Part shown: in pieces, positions 24,083 through 36,784 of the stretch
How positions within the stretch are numbered: position 1 is the stretch's first letter
Layout: every line of letters begins with the position of its first letter
Source of the DNA: Castor canadensis
Lineage: Eukaryota; Chordata; Mammalia; Rodentia; Castoridae
NCBI RefSeq assembly: GCF_047511655.1
Contig: NC_133390.1
Location: 160,267,583 to 160,331,582 of the forward strand
Direction: 5' to 3'
DNA: 64,000 nt
Made by a program: the position numbers and the translations under genes
Notes under the pieces: model-generated
What the model was told of the DNA's origin: nothing
The model's input: the letters and a program-made list of their open reading frames with translations, nothing else
Database searches by the model: none

Positions 24083-27000
24083 TATGTGTGTGTGTGTGTG
24101 TATTGAACAAAATTAGGATTGTATTGCATTTATGGCTCAAGTGGTACAGTGCCTGCTATTGCAATGGCAAAGCCCTGTGTTCAAGCCCCACTCATTCCCA
24201 CAAATACAAACTATGTGACTACAGTAAAGTTTTGCTAGGTGCCTGTGGCTCATGCCTGTAATCCTAGCTACTCTGGAGGCAGACATCAGGAGGATCACAG
24301 TTCAAGGCCAGCATAGGCAGTTAGTCTACAAGACTCTATCATGAAAATAAGATAAAAACAGGCTGGAAAAGTGGCTCAAGTGGGAGGGACCTCAGCAAGC
24401 TTGAGGTCCATTAGTTCAAACCCCAGGACTGCTAAAAAAACAATAAAAAATAAGAATAAAAAACCGGTATGTTATACAATTTTATGTCTGTTTATCACTT
24501 ACCATGTGAATTTATACATTTCCTTAAATAACCAAACTTTTTTTTTCTTTTTTTTGAGACAGGGTCTCATTATTTAGCCCAGGGTGGCCTAAACAATCTA
24601 TCCTCTTGTCTCACTTGCCATGTACTGAAATTATACTTGTCACCACATTGGGTCTTAATCATAAAATTTTTTGATTGTGTATTTTTCTATTTATGATTGA
24701 TCAAGATTTTGTTACCTTGTAATTGGCACTTACACTGTTTCTATCCTTTTGACTTGCAAACAATGTTGCAATTTATAGCTGGGGCTATAACTTTCTAGTT
24801 CATGTGACCTTAAGAAATGACTTATTTCTCTCAGGAAGGATAATGTACCACTTTACTGGGTTGTACTAAGAATGATAACTTTAAATATATGTAAAAATGT
24901 CTGGTACACAGTAAGCAGTATGTGTTAGTTTCTAAAAGAAGTAATTACCCTCTATTTAAATCTTTATCACTAACTATCCTTCAATTAAGTTCTCCCATAC
25001 CAAATCGTTGAATCTCATGGCTTTGACTATCAAAGATATGTATATTTTTCAAAGGTACGTTAAATGATCACTTATAGTGACTTGAAAGCATTTAGGAGTA
25101 GGCATTTATTTTATTTTATTTATTTATTTATTTATTTATATTTTTTTAATTTTATTATTCATATGTGCATACAAGGCTTGGTTCATTTCTCCCCCCTGCC
25201 CCCACCCCCTCCCTTACCACCCACTCTGCCCCCTCCCTCTCCCCCACCCTCAATACCCAGCAGAAACTATTTTGCCCTTATCTCTAATTTTGTTGTAGAG
25301 AGAGTATAAGCAATAATAGGAAGGAACAAGGGGTTTTGCTGGTTGAGATAAGGATAGCTATACAGGGCATTGACTCACATTGATTTCCTGTGCGTGTGTG
25401 TTACCTTCTAGGTTAATTCTTTTTGAACTAACCTTTTCTCTAGTTCCTGGTCCCCTTTTCCTATCGGCCTCAGTTGCTTTTAAAGTATCTGCTTTAGTTT
25501 CTCTGCGTTAAGGGCAACAAATGCTAGCTAGTTTTTCAGGTGTCTTACCTATCCTCACCCCTCCCTTGTGTGCTCTCGCTTTTATCATGTGCTCAAAGTC
25601 CAATTAGGCATTTATTTTAAATGAGATTAATAAACTAGACATTTTATAGCAGGCAACAAAGACTTAGTTTATTTTTCTCTCAGAAAACATCACTGATTTA
25701 ATCTAAATGTCCATCTAAATTAAAATAACATACAAATAACATGTGTACTTCAGCAAGAAAATGTTTCAAAACTGCTTCCTTTCCAACCTAAAAAAGGTAA
25801 TTATTTTTAGCATAGCTGAGTTCAATGCAAATGGGAACAGAATATATATTTTTTCCCACATCTCTCTTTTACTCTGGTTTAGTATCACGATTGTTTATAT
25901 ATGTAGCCATTAGCATATGTCTTTAGTTTCCTATTTCCTGACATAGTCTTGAAGTCAAACTCATTTTTCAGATAGCAAATAAAAAAATTCACCTATCTTT
26001 GGAAAAAGTAGGATAAATAAGCTGTTTGATTTATTTTTAATTTTATTCATTAAGAGTAAAAAGAAAACTATAGGCTAGGACAGACATTTGAGACACATTT
26101 GAGAAGGACTTATATGCAGAATATTTTTCTTTCTTTTTGTGGTATGGGGTTTGATCTCAGGGCTTCAGGCTTGCTACTCAGGCATTCTACTACTCGAGCC
26201 ACTCTGCCAGATCTTTTTATGTGTGTTAAGTATTTTCAAGATAGGGTCTTGACACAGGTTACTCCAGAGGCACCTGCACACCCATGTTTATTGCGGCACT
26301 ATTCACAATAGCCAAGTTATGGAAACAGCCAAGATGCCCCACCACCGACGAATGGATTAAGAAAATCTGGTATCTATACACAATGGAATTTTATGCAGCC
26401 ATGAAGAAGAACAAAATGTTATCATTTGCTGGTAAATGGATGGAATTGGAGAACATCATTCTGAGTGAGGTTAGCCTGGCCCAAAGACCAAAAATTGTAT
26501 GTTCTCCCTCATATGTGGACATTAGATCAAGGGCAAACACAACAAGGGGATTGGACTTTGAGCACATGATAAAAGCTTTAGCACACAAGGGAGGGGTGAG
26601 GATAGGTAAGACACCTAAAAAATTAGCTAGCATTTGTTGCCCTTAACACAGAGAATCTAAAGCAGATACCTTAAAAGCAACTAAGGCCAATAGGAGAAGG
26701 GCACCAGGAACTAGAGAAAAGGTGAGATCAAAAAGAATTAACCTAGAAGGTAACACCCACGCACAGGAAATTAATGTGAGTCAATGCCCTGTATAGCTAT
26801 CCTTATCTCAACCAGCAAAAACCCTTGTTCCTTCCTATTATTGCTTATACTCTCTCTACAACAAAATTAGAAATAAGGGCAAAATAGTTTCTGCTGGGTA
26901 TTGAGGGGGTAGGGGGGAGAGGGAGGGGGTGGAGTGGGTGGTAAGCGAGGGGGTGGGGGCAGGGGGGGAGAAATGACCTAAGCCTTGTATGCACATATGA

Positions 27001-30000
27001 ATAATAAAACAATAAAAAAAAAATAAAAACAAACATGATCATAAGAAAAAAAAAGATAGGGTCTTGAAACTGTTTGCCTGGGCTGGCTTGAACAGTGATC
27101 CTCCTGATCTCTGCCTCTTAAGTAGCTAGGATTACAGGCATTAACCACTGGCCAAAATACTTTTCTCTGTTTAATAGAAGAAGTGTGGTGAAAGACTTGA
27201 AAAGGCTCTCTGCAACAGGATATCTAAAAAAAGTACTACCATCACTGCTCCTTAGGGAAATGCAAATTAAAACCAGTATTAAGACAGACATCAACAATTC
27301 ACAAAGGAAATCCTAACTACTTGGGTGCATTAAACCTACAGAAAGGAATGTGTATCTCTACTGAAAGACAGAAATCCACCTTGTGTCTTCACGGGACATA
27401 TTTCCTATATGGACTGATGCACAGTAATTAAAAACAGCTACTGCTACCCATATCAAGGATGAGTCTCAGAGACATGATGAGCACAAGAGTACATATGCTA
27501 TGACCCCAATTATATGAAGTTTCAAACACACAGACCAATCTATGGTGACAGAAGACAGAACAAGGTGAATTCTGGAAAGGAGAGGAGCTGTCAGTTAAGA
27601 AAAGGTACGGGGAACTTCCATATGTAAACATTCATCAAGTTGTGCTCTCAAAAAGCTTTACCCTTAAACTGTGTGTACAGGTCAATGAAAAATTTGAAAA
27701 GTTCAACTTTTCAGAAGGGACCAAAAGGTGAATCAGTGGACACCTTTGGTTGGTACTTACTTTGGAAGCTGCCCAGTCAATCCAGCCTTTAGCGCACGGG
27801 TCAATGTTAATGAGCACAAGGCCTTCCACAAGTTCTGGATGACTGAGCTGAAAAGAGACAAAGACCACAGTATGAAATGTCCACACCCACAGTTCTTCCA
27901 AAACAGCGGCATAGGGTGAGTTAATAACGCCATGACTTAATGACTCATGTTTGAAAGAAGACCACAAAGATGCTAGGGGAACATGTGCAAAACAACTCTT
28001 GAAATCTGAAACCAGTTTCAAATTGCTACCAATTGATCTTGCCTTGCTTGGATATATAGGGAAGACAAGATTTTCACTGCCTCAGAGAGGAGAGCACACT
28101 GCAGTTGTTCAATTCACAGTGGGTCTTTCCGGCTGGACAGGTGCCCCTAGAAATACGTGGCATGAGGGGCTGCTCATGCTTAGGAGGGCTGTTTTGCACT
28201 AATACAATTTCCAGAAGAACTAACGTAAGACCCAGAGCAGTGCCTGGTCATTTAACTCAGTAGTCAGAGCTGTGACCTGGGAAGTGCTTCGAGGGTATTG
28301 GGACTAATCCTGCATAAACTTACTGCAAATCTGCTGAGGACGTATGCACCAGCTCCAACTCCAATCCCAATGATGCTTTTCATACTGTGAACGGGACACC
28401 GACAATTACAAAGTCAGCTTTCTTTACAAGTGGCAATGTATAATGAAATGAATACAAACTGGGTGCATATCCAGACATTCACTGCCTGTGAGTATTTGTA
28501 TCAGATTTCTTCTTCTTTTTTTGCAACACTCAGGATTGAACACAGGTCTCAAGCTTATAGTCTATCACTGAGATATGCTCCCAGTACTTTTCCATTCAGA
28601 TGAAATCAGGGATAGCCTCTAACCGCCTATATTCCCTTCCAGAGCAGCTGTTACCACAGCAGTGTGCCACCATGCCTGGCTTGTTTTTGACAAAAAGGTC
28701 TTGCTAACTTTTGCCTGGGCTGGCCTTGAACCATGACCCTTGTCCTTGCTGCCCCTGGGAGTAGAGGCGTTTGCACACACAAAGTATTGGACAAGTCTTT
28801 TTTAGCTTTCCAAACCCCAGTTTCCTACTTGTATATAAGGATACTACCACTTATTTTCAGGTTCACTTTCATGGTTAAATAAAATATGCCTGAAACCTGA
28901 GATTCATCCTCACTCTATTACTCCCTCAACATCCCACCCATCAGACATGCTGTGGAATCCACTCCAGATTTTCTTCTATTACAGTACCCTTCATCCATCT
29001 CCCAACAGTGGCCAGCAACAAGCTCTCATTATCTCCTGGCTACACTACTTTAACTGTTTAACTGGTCTCCCCGTATTTTGCTCTCTTACTTCTCCATGAA
29101 CGATTATAGCAAGAGCAATAACATTTAAAAAAAACTAAAGAGTTTAATTGATGTACAAGTTCCATACCTAGAGCAATTATTTAAAAAAAAAAACTGGGGA
29201 GGATATAAGGAAAGTGTGAATGAGGGTGAATATGGTAGATGTATTTTGTATTCATAGATGAAAACAGAATAATGAAACCTGTTGAAACTGTTCTAAGAAG
29301 GGAAGGAGGAAGATGAGGGAGAATGATGAAGGGGATGATTCCAACTAAGAGATGTTGTAAACCATATGTAAATGTCAAAATTCATCCCCGAATCCTAGCT
29401 ACTCAGAAGGCACAGATCATGAGGATCGTGGTTCAAATCTAGCCCAGGCAAACAGCTCAACAGACCTTATCTTGAAAAAACCCATCACACACAAACACAC
29501 ACATAAAAAAGGGCTGGTGAAATGGCTCTCATGGTAGGCTCTGAGTTCCAGTCCCAGTATTAAAAAAGAAAAAAATTTATCCCTCACACAACTATTACAT
29601 GGTCATAAAAAATAAAAAGGTTAACAAAACCAAAAGCTTACTGTATATCAGTTTTCTGCTTAAAAGACCTCAGAGTCCTTCGCCTAACTTAAGGATAAAA
29701 TTGCACATTCTTACCTGATCTCATGAACCCATGTAATCTAGTCCTTGTCTTTTTCTCCGGGTTCACCCCATTGTCTTTCTCCCATTGCTCTTACTATTAC
29801 TCTTTCTGTCTAGAATGCACTTGCCCTGGCTCTCTGTCTACGTAGTTCCTTTTATCTTCCAGGTCTCAGCTTACATTGCACTTTTCTAGAGAGGTATTCC
29901 CTAGCTAGCCTTACACATGAGGATCCTGCCCTTCCCTTTCACATTTCCACTGACCTTTCTTTGTTGCTGTGGTCTTGGTGTTCGGGTTCAACCTCAGGGG

Positions 30001-33000
30001 ACAGTGCACAGAAGCATGTGCTCCATCACTGAACCACAGGTCACTGCCCCACTTCTCTTATGGTACTTTATTGGTATTATTCATTCGGTTACTTATTGAC
30101 TTAGTCTCCCCAACCCTACTAGCTCAATGAGGACACTTAATATTCTGTTTTGCTCACCATCTTATCCTCTGGCACAGATATAGAGAAGAAAGTCAAAAAC
30201 AAAGACAAAACAAAAGAGGCCAAACGATGGGGAAAACAAACAAACAATGAAGTGAAAGACTGTAGAATAGTCCCACCTTAAGTGGGCCAAGACTGGAGGC
30301 AGCATTTCGGCAAGCTCATCCATCGTGGGGTACTGGTACCTGAAATCCACAAGGACACCTTCTGAGTTAGAAAACACTCTGAGCAGAACACAGTTTCCAA
30401 CCTGGAATAGCTCAGGAGTCTTACAGAAACACATTTTCTTGTACCAAAGGCTCAAAGGAGCTGATGGGGTACCATGAAACACTTGTGCCATGTTGTGTAA
30501 TTCTCTATGACCGTCAAGCTAAGAAGAAAATAAAAGAGGCCTCTGGGACCAGAGGAAGCCACATGCAAAGAACTGGTCAGATGGCTCTCTCTGATGCTAT
30601 TTCCAAACCCATAACAATCTCTTCATTGGGATCCAGGCTCAGTAAACTTCCAGCAACGAGTAGCTCTTACTCGGCTGCTCATATTGCAACAGAAAACAAA
30701 GCTTTCTTAGATGTAAGGACAGTTACAGATGCTGACACTTACAGTCAACGCTTTTGTATTTCAGTTGGCCATATATGGTTATTTTATCAATTTCCCATTT
30801 GTGACATGAACCCTTGGATTCTAAAATGGTCAGGCAAGCCCAGGAACAGACCCAGAGCACGAAAAGTAATGGGCAGGATGTTAAGATGGCTGGCGTTATA
30901 TGAGGCAGGATCTGCTCTACAACCAACAGGGAAGTCAGCCTGCCTCTGTGGAACACTCTAAGGCATGGAATGTTCTCAAACCATTTGTGCACAAAGCAGA
31001 AAAATATGAACAGAATCCAATCTTATTTGGTATCGACCGAACACGGGCCAAGTTGCCCATGAAGGGCAGAACAACTTGGATACAGTCAACACATTTTCTG
31101 GAGCCAGAATGCCTGGGTTGAAATACTACCTCTGCTCCTTGTTATATACTCTCAGCCAGGTTTCTAATTTTCTGGGCCTCAGTTTCTCCAGATGTAGACT
31201 GGGAATATGAGTCAATGTGTCCTGGAGGGTTGTGAGGATCTAGTGAGTTGGTAAATGGAAAGCATTCTAAGCAGTGTGTGGAACACTGTTGGGTTCTGTT
31301 AGGCACTGGCTGTCACTTGGCTGCAACATCTATTCCGCAGCAAGCACTGGCCAAGGGCAGCTCTGGACATGCGTAGAAGGACAGGTGAAGGGTGAGCACT
31401 CCTTAGCTCAGCTTGTGCTCCTGTTCCTTCTCCCAACACCCTCTCCGCAGGCACACCATTGAAGGAACACTCGGGGGGCTTCTGACTGCCAGGCAAAGCA
31501 AGTTTATGGATGACACAGAGATTGCCAAGGCCACTCAGATGGCAGCCCCACATGTCAGGGCAGCTGTCAGTTACCCAGATATTCAAATTCCCACCCTAGA
31601 TGGGAGCCAACAATGGGAGGAGCTCTGTGGAAGCTCAGAGAGACCTGAGTTTGGGCCTAGGTAGTTGGCAGTTTAGAAAGGAACAACAACAATAAAAAAG
31701 GACGGCTTTAAAACAGATATGGAAGAGGAGAGATCAAAGACAGTGACCATTATGCTTCATCGTTACAGGGAAGAAAATCCCTGCTGTGGAGAGCTATTCC
31801 TGGCTCTGGGAAAATATGCAGCTTCCCCCAACAGACTTATACAACAGCCCTCTCAGACCAAGGAGAGAAAACACGAGTACAGTGGGTTGAGGAGCCTCAC
31901 CTGAAGGCTGATACCATCAAGTGGAGGAAGGGCCCACTATTGCTCCCCCTAGGGCTCAGTCATTGGCTCTTCTGATCACATGCCTCCCAGAGACCTCACC
32001 CACAGCCTTACCCTGTTGGGAAGGAGGGTGCCCCTTCCTGCTGCCCTGGGGCATCCACATGACACACAGCAAAGTGCTGGGTGATCTCTTGCATATCCTC
32101 AAAGTTGAAGAATGTGTTGAAACAGGATTTATCTATAAGATAAAAATACCCATAAGTGACAAGCTCTACATTTATCTGCACTTTTCCTCTGCTCAGTCAA
32201 TGCCATATCATTCTTCTCAATGACCTGAAAACAACTAATGCTTAACTCTACATGATATGGGCAGAGCAGAGACTTCTTTACGGATGTTTGTTGCTTTCCT
32301 GGTGGTGCACAAAATAATTTTAAATCTGTAGTGCTGTTGCTTTTCATGCACTTGTCCTCTAACCCAGGAAAGTAACTAGGGGTAATCTTTATAGCTGCTT
32401 ACATGCTTTGCCTCTTGCCAAAACCGCTATGGTGCAGGGAGGGGCTGCAGTTTCAATTTCTACCCTCTTAGTTTAAGGGCTTAAATGACTTCTCATGCTA
32501 TGACACTACAAATTTCTAGCCCTGGACAGTAAATCCAAACCCAGGCCACCTTGGACAGTCACAGAAGCCTGAAAAAAATACAAGGATTCCGACCTCATGC
32601 GCCTGTGACTACATCCAAATCTTATACTACTAATGGAGCATCAATTTCCTGAAATGCTTGGAACTGTTTTGGAGTCTAGAATATTCCCATAAACAATATG
32701 AGTTATCTTGGACATGGCACCCAAGTGTAACATGAAATTCATTTATGCCTCACAAAAACCCAATACAAATATTCTGAAGGTAATCTAATACAATAGTTTG
32801 GTGCACCTGTGTGTTGACTGTGACCTATTATAGGAGACTGGTGTGGAATTTTCCACTTGTGGTATCATGTCAGTGCTCAAACAGCTTCAGACTTTGCTGA
32901 AGGATTTTGAGTTCTTTGATTAGGGATTCTAACCCTGTACCATGTAGAAAATTCTACATAAGGTTATTGATGACAAACTGTAGAACAAACACTTTTCTAA

Positions 33001-36000
33001 TTCATTGAAGGCCTCACAACAAACTTAAGTTTAAATTATTGTTTTGAAACCTAAAACATAAAAAAATCAAAGTATATACTTGAAGAAAACAGACTTCAGT
33101 TCTAGTTTCATAATTATATCTTTGTTTAATTTTCAGTCCTTTAGCAGATATGGCACAAACACCATATGTAAATCCAGTATCCTCAAAAACAAACTGCCCT
33201 GTACACACTACTTCTAATAAGTTTAAGCCTGGCATTAATGAATGTAGCAATATGGAGGGAAGGTCATGTAAGACAAAAAGGGCAATAATTCTGTACCATT
33301 AGCATAGTATTATTTTCCTTCTTTAATATAAAAAGATTATGCACTATGGTAAAAGGGAGGATGCAAAATCAAATACATACGATTGAGTCCAATGTCATGA
33401 TATGTCAGGATAACTGGTCGGTTTCCCTTCGGTAAGCCTCTTATTGTGACGTGGACCACACCGTGGGTTGTTTCTATGTCATGTTCCTATAAGAAGAGAA
33501 TTTAAGGTTTTAGGAGAGGCAGAATGAACTTTCTATGTTGCCATGGTTTCAGCATACTTACTTTACCACCATTTCCTAGTAGTTAGGGCAGGACACGATG
33601 AATTATGAGCCCATCACAGAGATGCTGTACTGTGCATAGTATTCCTACTTTCTCATCCTTCCATATGGATTATTAAGAAACAAATAAATACATAGAAAAA
33701 TACATTTTGTCATCCTCAAAGTTCACTTAGGAGTTTAGGAAACGGGAAATCTGTTAATACATTTCCTATTAGTAATCAACAAATTTGATAAAGAGTCAGG
33801 TACCCCTTAGGGATAGAAAAGTGAAGGATGGAGAAGCCACTGCTGGGTAAAAGTCAGAGGCTTTTAAACATCTGAACTTAAACAAGTTCACCCACATATT
33901 AAATTCAGGAGACACTTATGGGTGTGTCTGCCTAGAATCTCTCTCTTTTTTTTGGAGTGTCCTCCAGTGTCATCTACCTCTATAGGAGTGGGTCTTGGCT
34001 ATAGTGTTTGTAGAACCATTGTGGTAATGGCTTCCTTGGATATTAAGGCATGTTGGATCAGAGTTATTTCCTAGGAATCTGTATTTGGAGTAAGAGAGTC
34101 CAGCCTCAGCTTGGTGCTTTTCTTGAAAGAAGTAAAGTAGGGAGTTATAAGCAGGCTTTTCTACCACTTTAAGCTCTGGGTCTCTCAGAGATATCCCTAG
34201 ATTGCATCTGATTTAAACAAGATTGTATGGGTTTGTTCCAACCCCATAAGCAGCTCAGGAACTGAGTAAATCTGGAAAGGATTCAAGTGGTGCTACTAGG
34301 ATTGACTGCAGTATTGCAGAGCAAATGGACAAGAATGGACAGGACTGTAGAATACTAGCTGAGATTTATTCTAGTTGTCACCAGCCTTCATATTTTTGTA
34401 AACCAAAAACTACTAAAACTGGTCTAGATGTTGATGACATCTGATCTTTCTCAAAAGGTCTCAAATTAGATAATTCAAGGTTAACTTTGTCAATAAAATC
34501 CCAAACAAGGCAAATGCTTCCTATTTAATTTTCTATCTGATGATGAGGCTCATCACAGCTTTGGTTTTTTCTCCCATGTGAGAGTCAGAAGATAATTTCT
34601 GGCTAATTGGACATTATGATATTTAAATCAGACTCTTCTATGGCCATACCACCCTAAACACACTGAAGAGCTTGCCTGTCAAATCCTAGGCCCCAGACCG
34701 GAGCAGACAGATGTTTCTATCAAATAAGCATGTGTGACTCAGTATTTCTGTTAGTCTCTGTTACTGATTTGTCCTATTCAAGCCTACTGAAAGGCTTGAA
34801 TGAAAGATAGAACCAGGTACTGTGAACTGGCCATGAAATAAAGCATAGGGTTTGGGAAGAAATAAATCCCTGTTACTGTATGAGCATTTCTCTTATAATA
34901 ATGCCAGACTTGTGAGGAACACAACAGCAAGTATTTCCTCAAACGTCTATTTACTGCACCCTTACTACACGCCAGACCCTGTACTGAGCTCTGAGGAAAA
35001 ATAGCAAACCACAAAGATGTCATTCCTGCTTTTACAGAAATTACATTCTAGATAGGGAGTGTGAACACACAAACCAACCAACCCACAACGGCTTGTGATA
35101 AGTGCTATGAGAAAGACAAAACAGGTACTGTGATAGAAAATTTAAAAAGCATTATCTTCACTAGCAATCAGGATCTGTAAATTAAATTCCTTGAGATTCT
35201 ACTTTTTGCACACCAGAATGTAGAGACATAAGAATCCACACATAACATTGGTACCTGTGCATTAGAACAACTGTCCAGGGGAACAATTTGGTAATTATTA
35301 GTGAAGTTAGAGGTGCCAACCCTACAATAATTTTACCCTCAGTTATAATCTAATGAAATTCCCAATCATGGTGATACACACACAAAGACATGCAAAGAGA
35401 TGTACACTAAGTCTTGCTTATATCACAAAATTAGAAATAGCCCATGTACTCATTCATAGGGAAATTGATAATTACACCCTATTCACTAATGAAATACAAA
35501 TAAAAAAGACTGAATTAAAACTGAATGTGGAGGTACACTTCTAAAATCTTAGCACGTGGGAGGTGGAGGCAGGAGGACCTCGAGTTTGAGGACATGTGTG
35601 GCTACAGAGTGAGATCCTATACAAAAGAAGAAAACATTTAAAAAGCAACTGAACACACAGTATAAGCACTAACAAGAGAGAAAAATCTTGAAGACACAAA
35701 GTAAGAGCAAGATGATGCCAGTTGAACTTCTAAGAATGGAGGGAAACACCAGATGACAAGGTTTATGCAGAGGACCTCCCCATGGTCAGGTAGTTGGCAA
35801 CAGTGTGTGCCAGGAGTGTAAAGGGAGCTATCAGGGAAGTCAGGAAATGCACGAAGAAAAAGGAGCTATCACAGATGGAGTAAAAGAAAACATTTTAAAA
35901 GTAGATGAGGAAAAAGCACAAAAGTAAATTGCTTTGTCATGATTCATAATCTGGATGAAATTCAGAGTCAAATTTTGCTCCTTACAAAATCTCATCCTTT

Positions 36001-36735
36001 TATGGAGATCTCAGCCCCCACTTCCCCATAATATGCCTTCAAATCACGTAACAGCCAAAAAGCATCAAAGGACCATGAGTCTTAGGTTCTATTTGCTGCT
36101 CAATGTGGGCCTGCTTACGGCCCGGGGTTGTGGGTATCTCATGAAGTTCCTCATTTTCAAAGCATGTGGGTGTGAATGTTCTGAGAGGAATACAGAATGA
36201 AGGAAAGAAGGCACTCACCTCCATGGGGATTGATATATACATCCTTTGTAAACTAGTGCTTGGGCAGCTTGAACAAGAGTCCATGTGGGGATGAGTTGCA
36301 GAGACGCTGATTCAGTGGTCAGTCCACTGCAGGGTATGAATTGCTGCTACTTTGTTGCTGTTATTGACTCTCCATTTACTGGTTCTTTCTCTAGTGACCT
36401 CCACCCCAGCATTCTAGAGTATGACCCCACAATGAGAGCCTGTGCTCAAATGGTATAATCTAAGGTAGCCCTTCCCATGCTCGGGTGACCATCTGCAAAA
36501 CTGTGTACTTGATGAGCATGATGCGGTCTGACTTATTTATCTGTAATCTTGGTTCAGTTATGATCACTTATGTCAGTCACTCCTTCCCCTCTTTGGTCAG
36601 TGTGAAATAGTTTACATAAATTTGTAGGATAACATGCTCTAGAATATGTGAACATTTTTGTTAGTAAGAAGATTTACTGTTTCCAATAATCAGGTTACAG
36701 CATGAGCCTTGGGAGTAGTTTCCATTATTATATAG

Positions 36736-36784
<49 letters not shown>

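Larger units (their letters stand above)
22771..27760 (-). other. NDRG3: NDRG3 intron 8
   Basis: 5.0 kb containing two young L1s, a complex microsatellite and several SINEs. 22771-23990 looks unique, AT-rich towards the right. No exon seen. Confidence 0.85.
28385..30276 (-). other. NDRG3: NDRG3 intron 6
   Basis: 1.9 kb with ID and B1 SINEs and an L2-like LINE in two pieces. Confidence 0.85.

Noticed and set aside
26284-26646. 120-codon open frame as a gene
   Set aside because: Same L1 ORF2 end plus 3' UTR read-through.
27635-28021. 128-codon minus-strand open frame as one exon
   Set aside because: Only 27761-27847 is NDRG3 exon 8; the rest is intron read through by chance.
30464-30961. 165-codon plus-strand open frame in intron 5
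   Set aside because: No recognisable domain, low-complexity or family pattern, no splice or promoter context, and antisense to NDRG3. A frame this long is expected now and then by chance in 64 kb.
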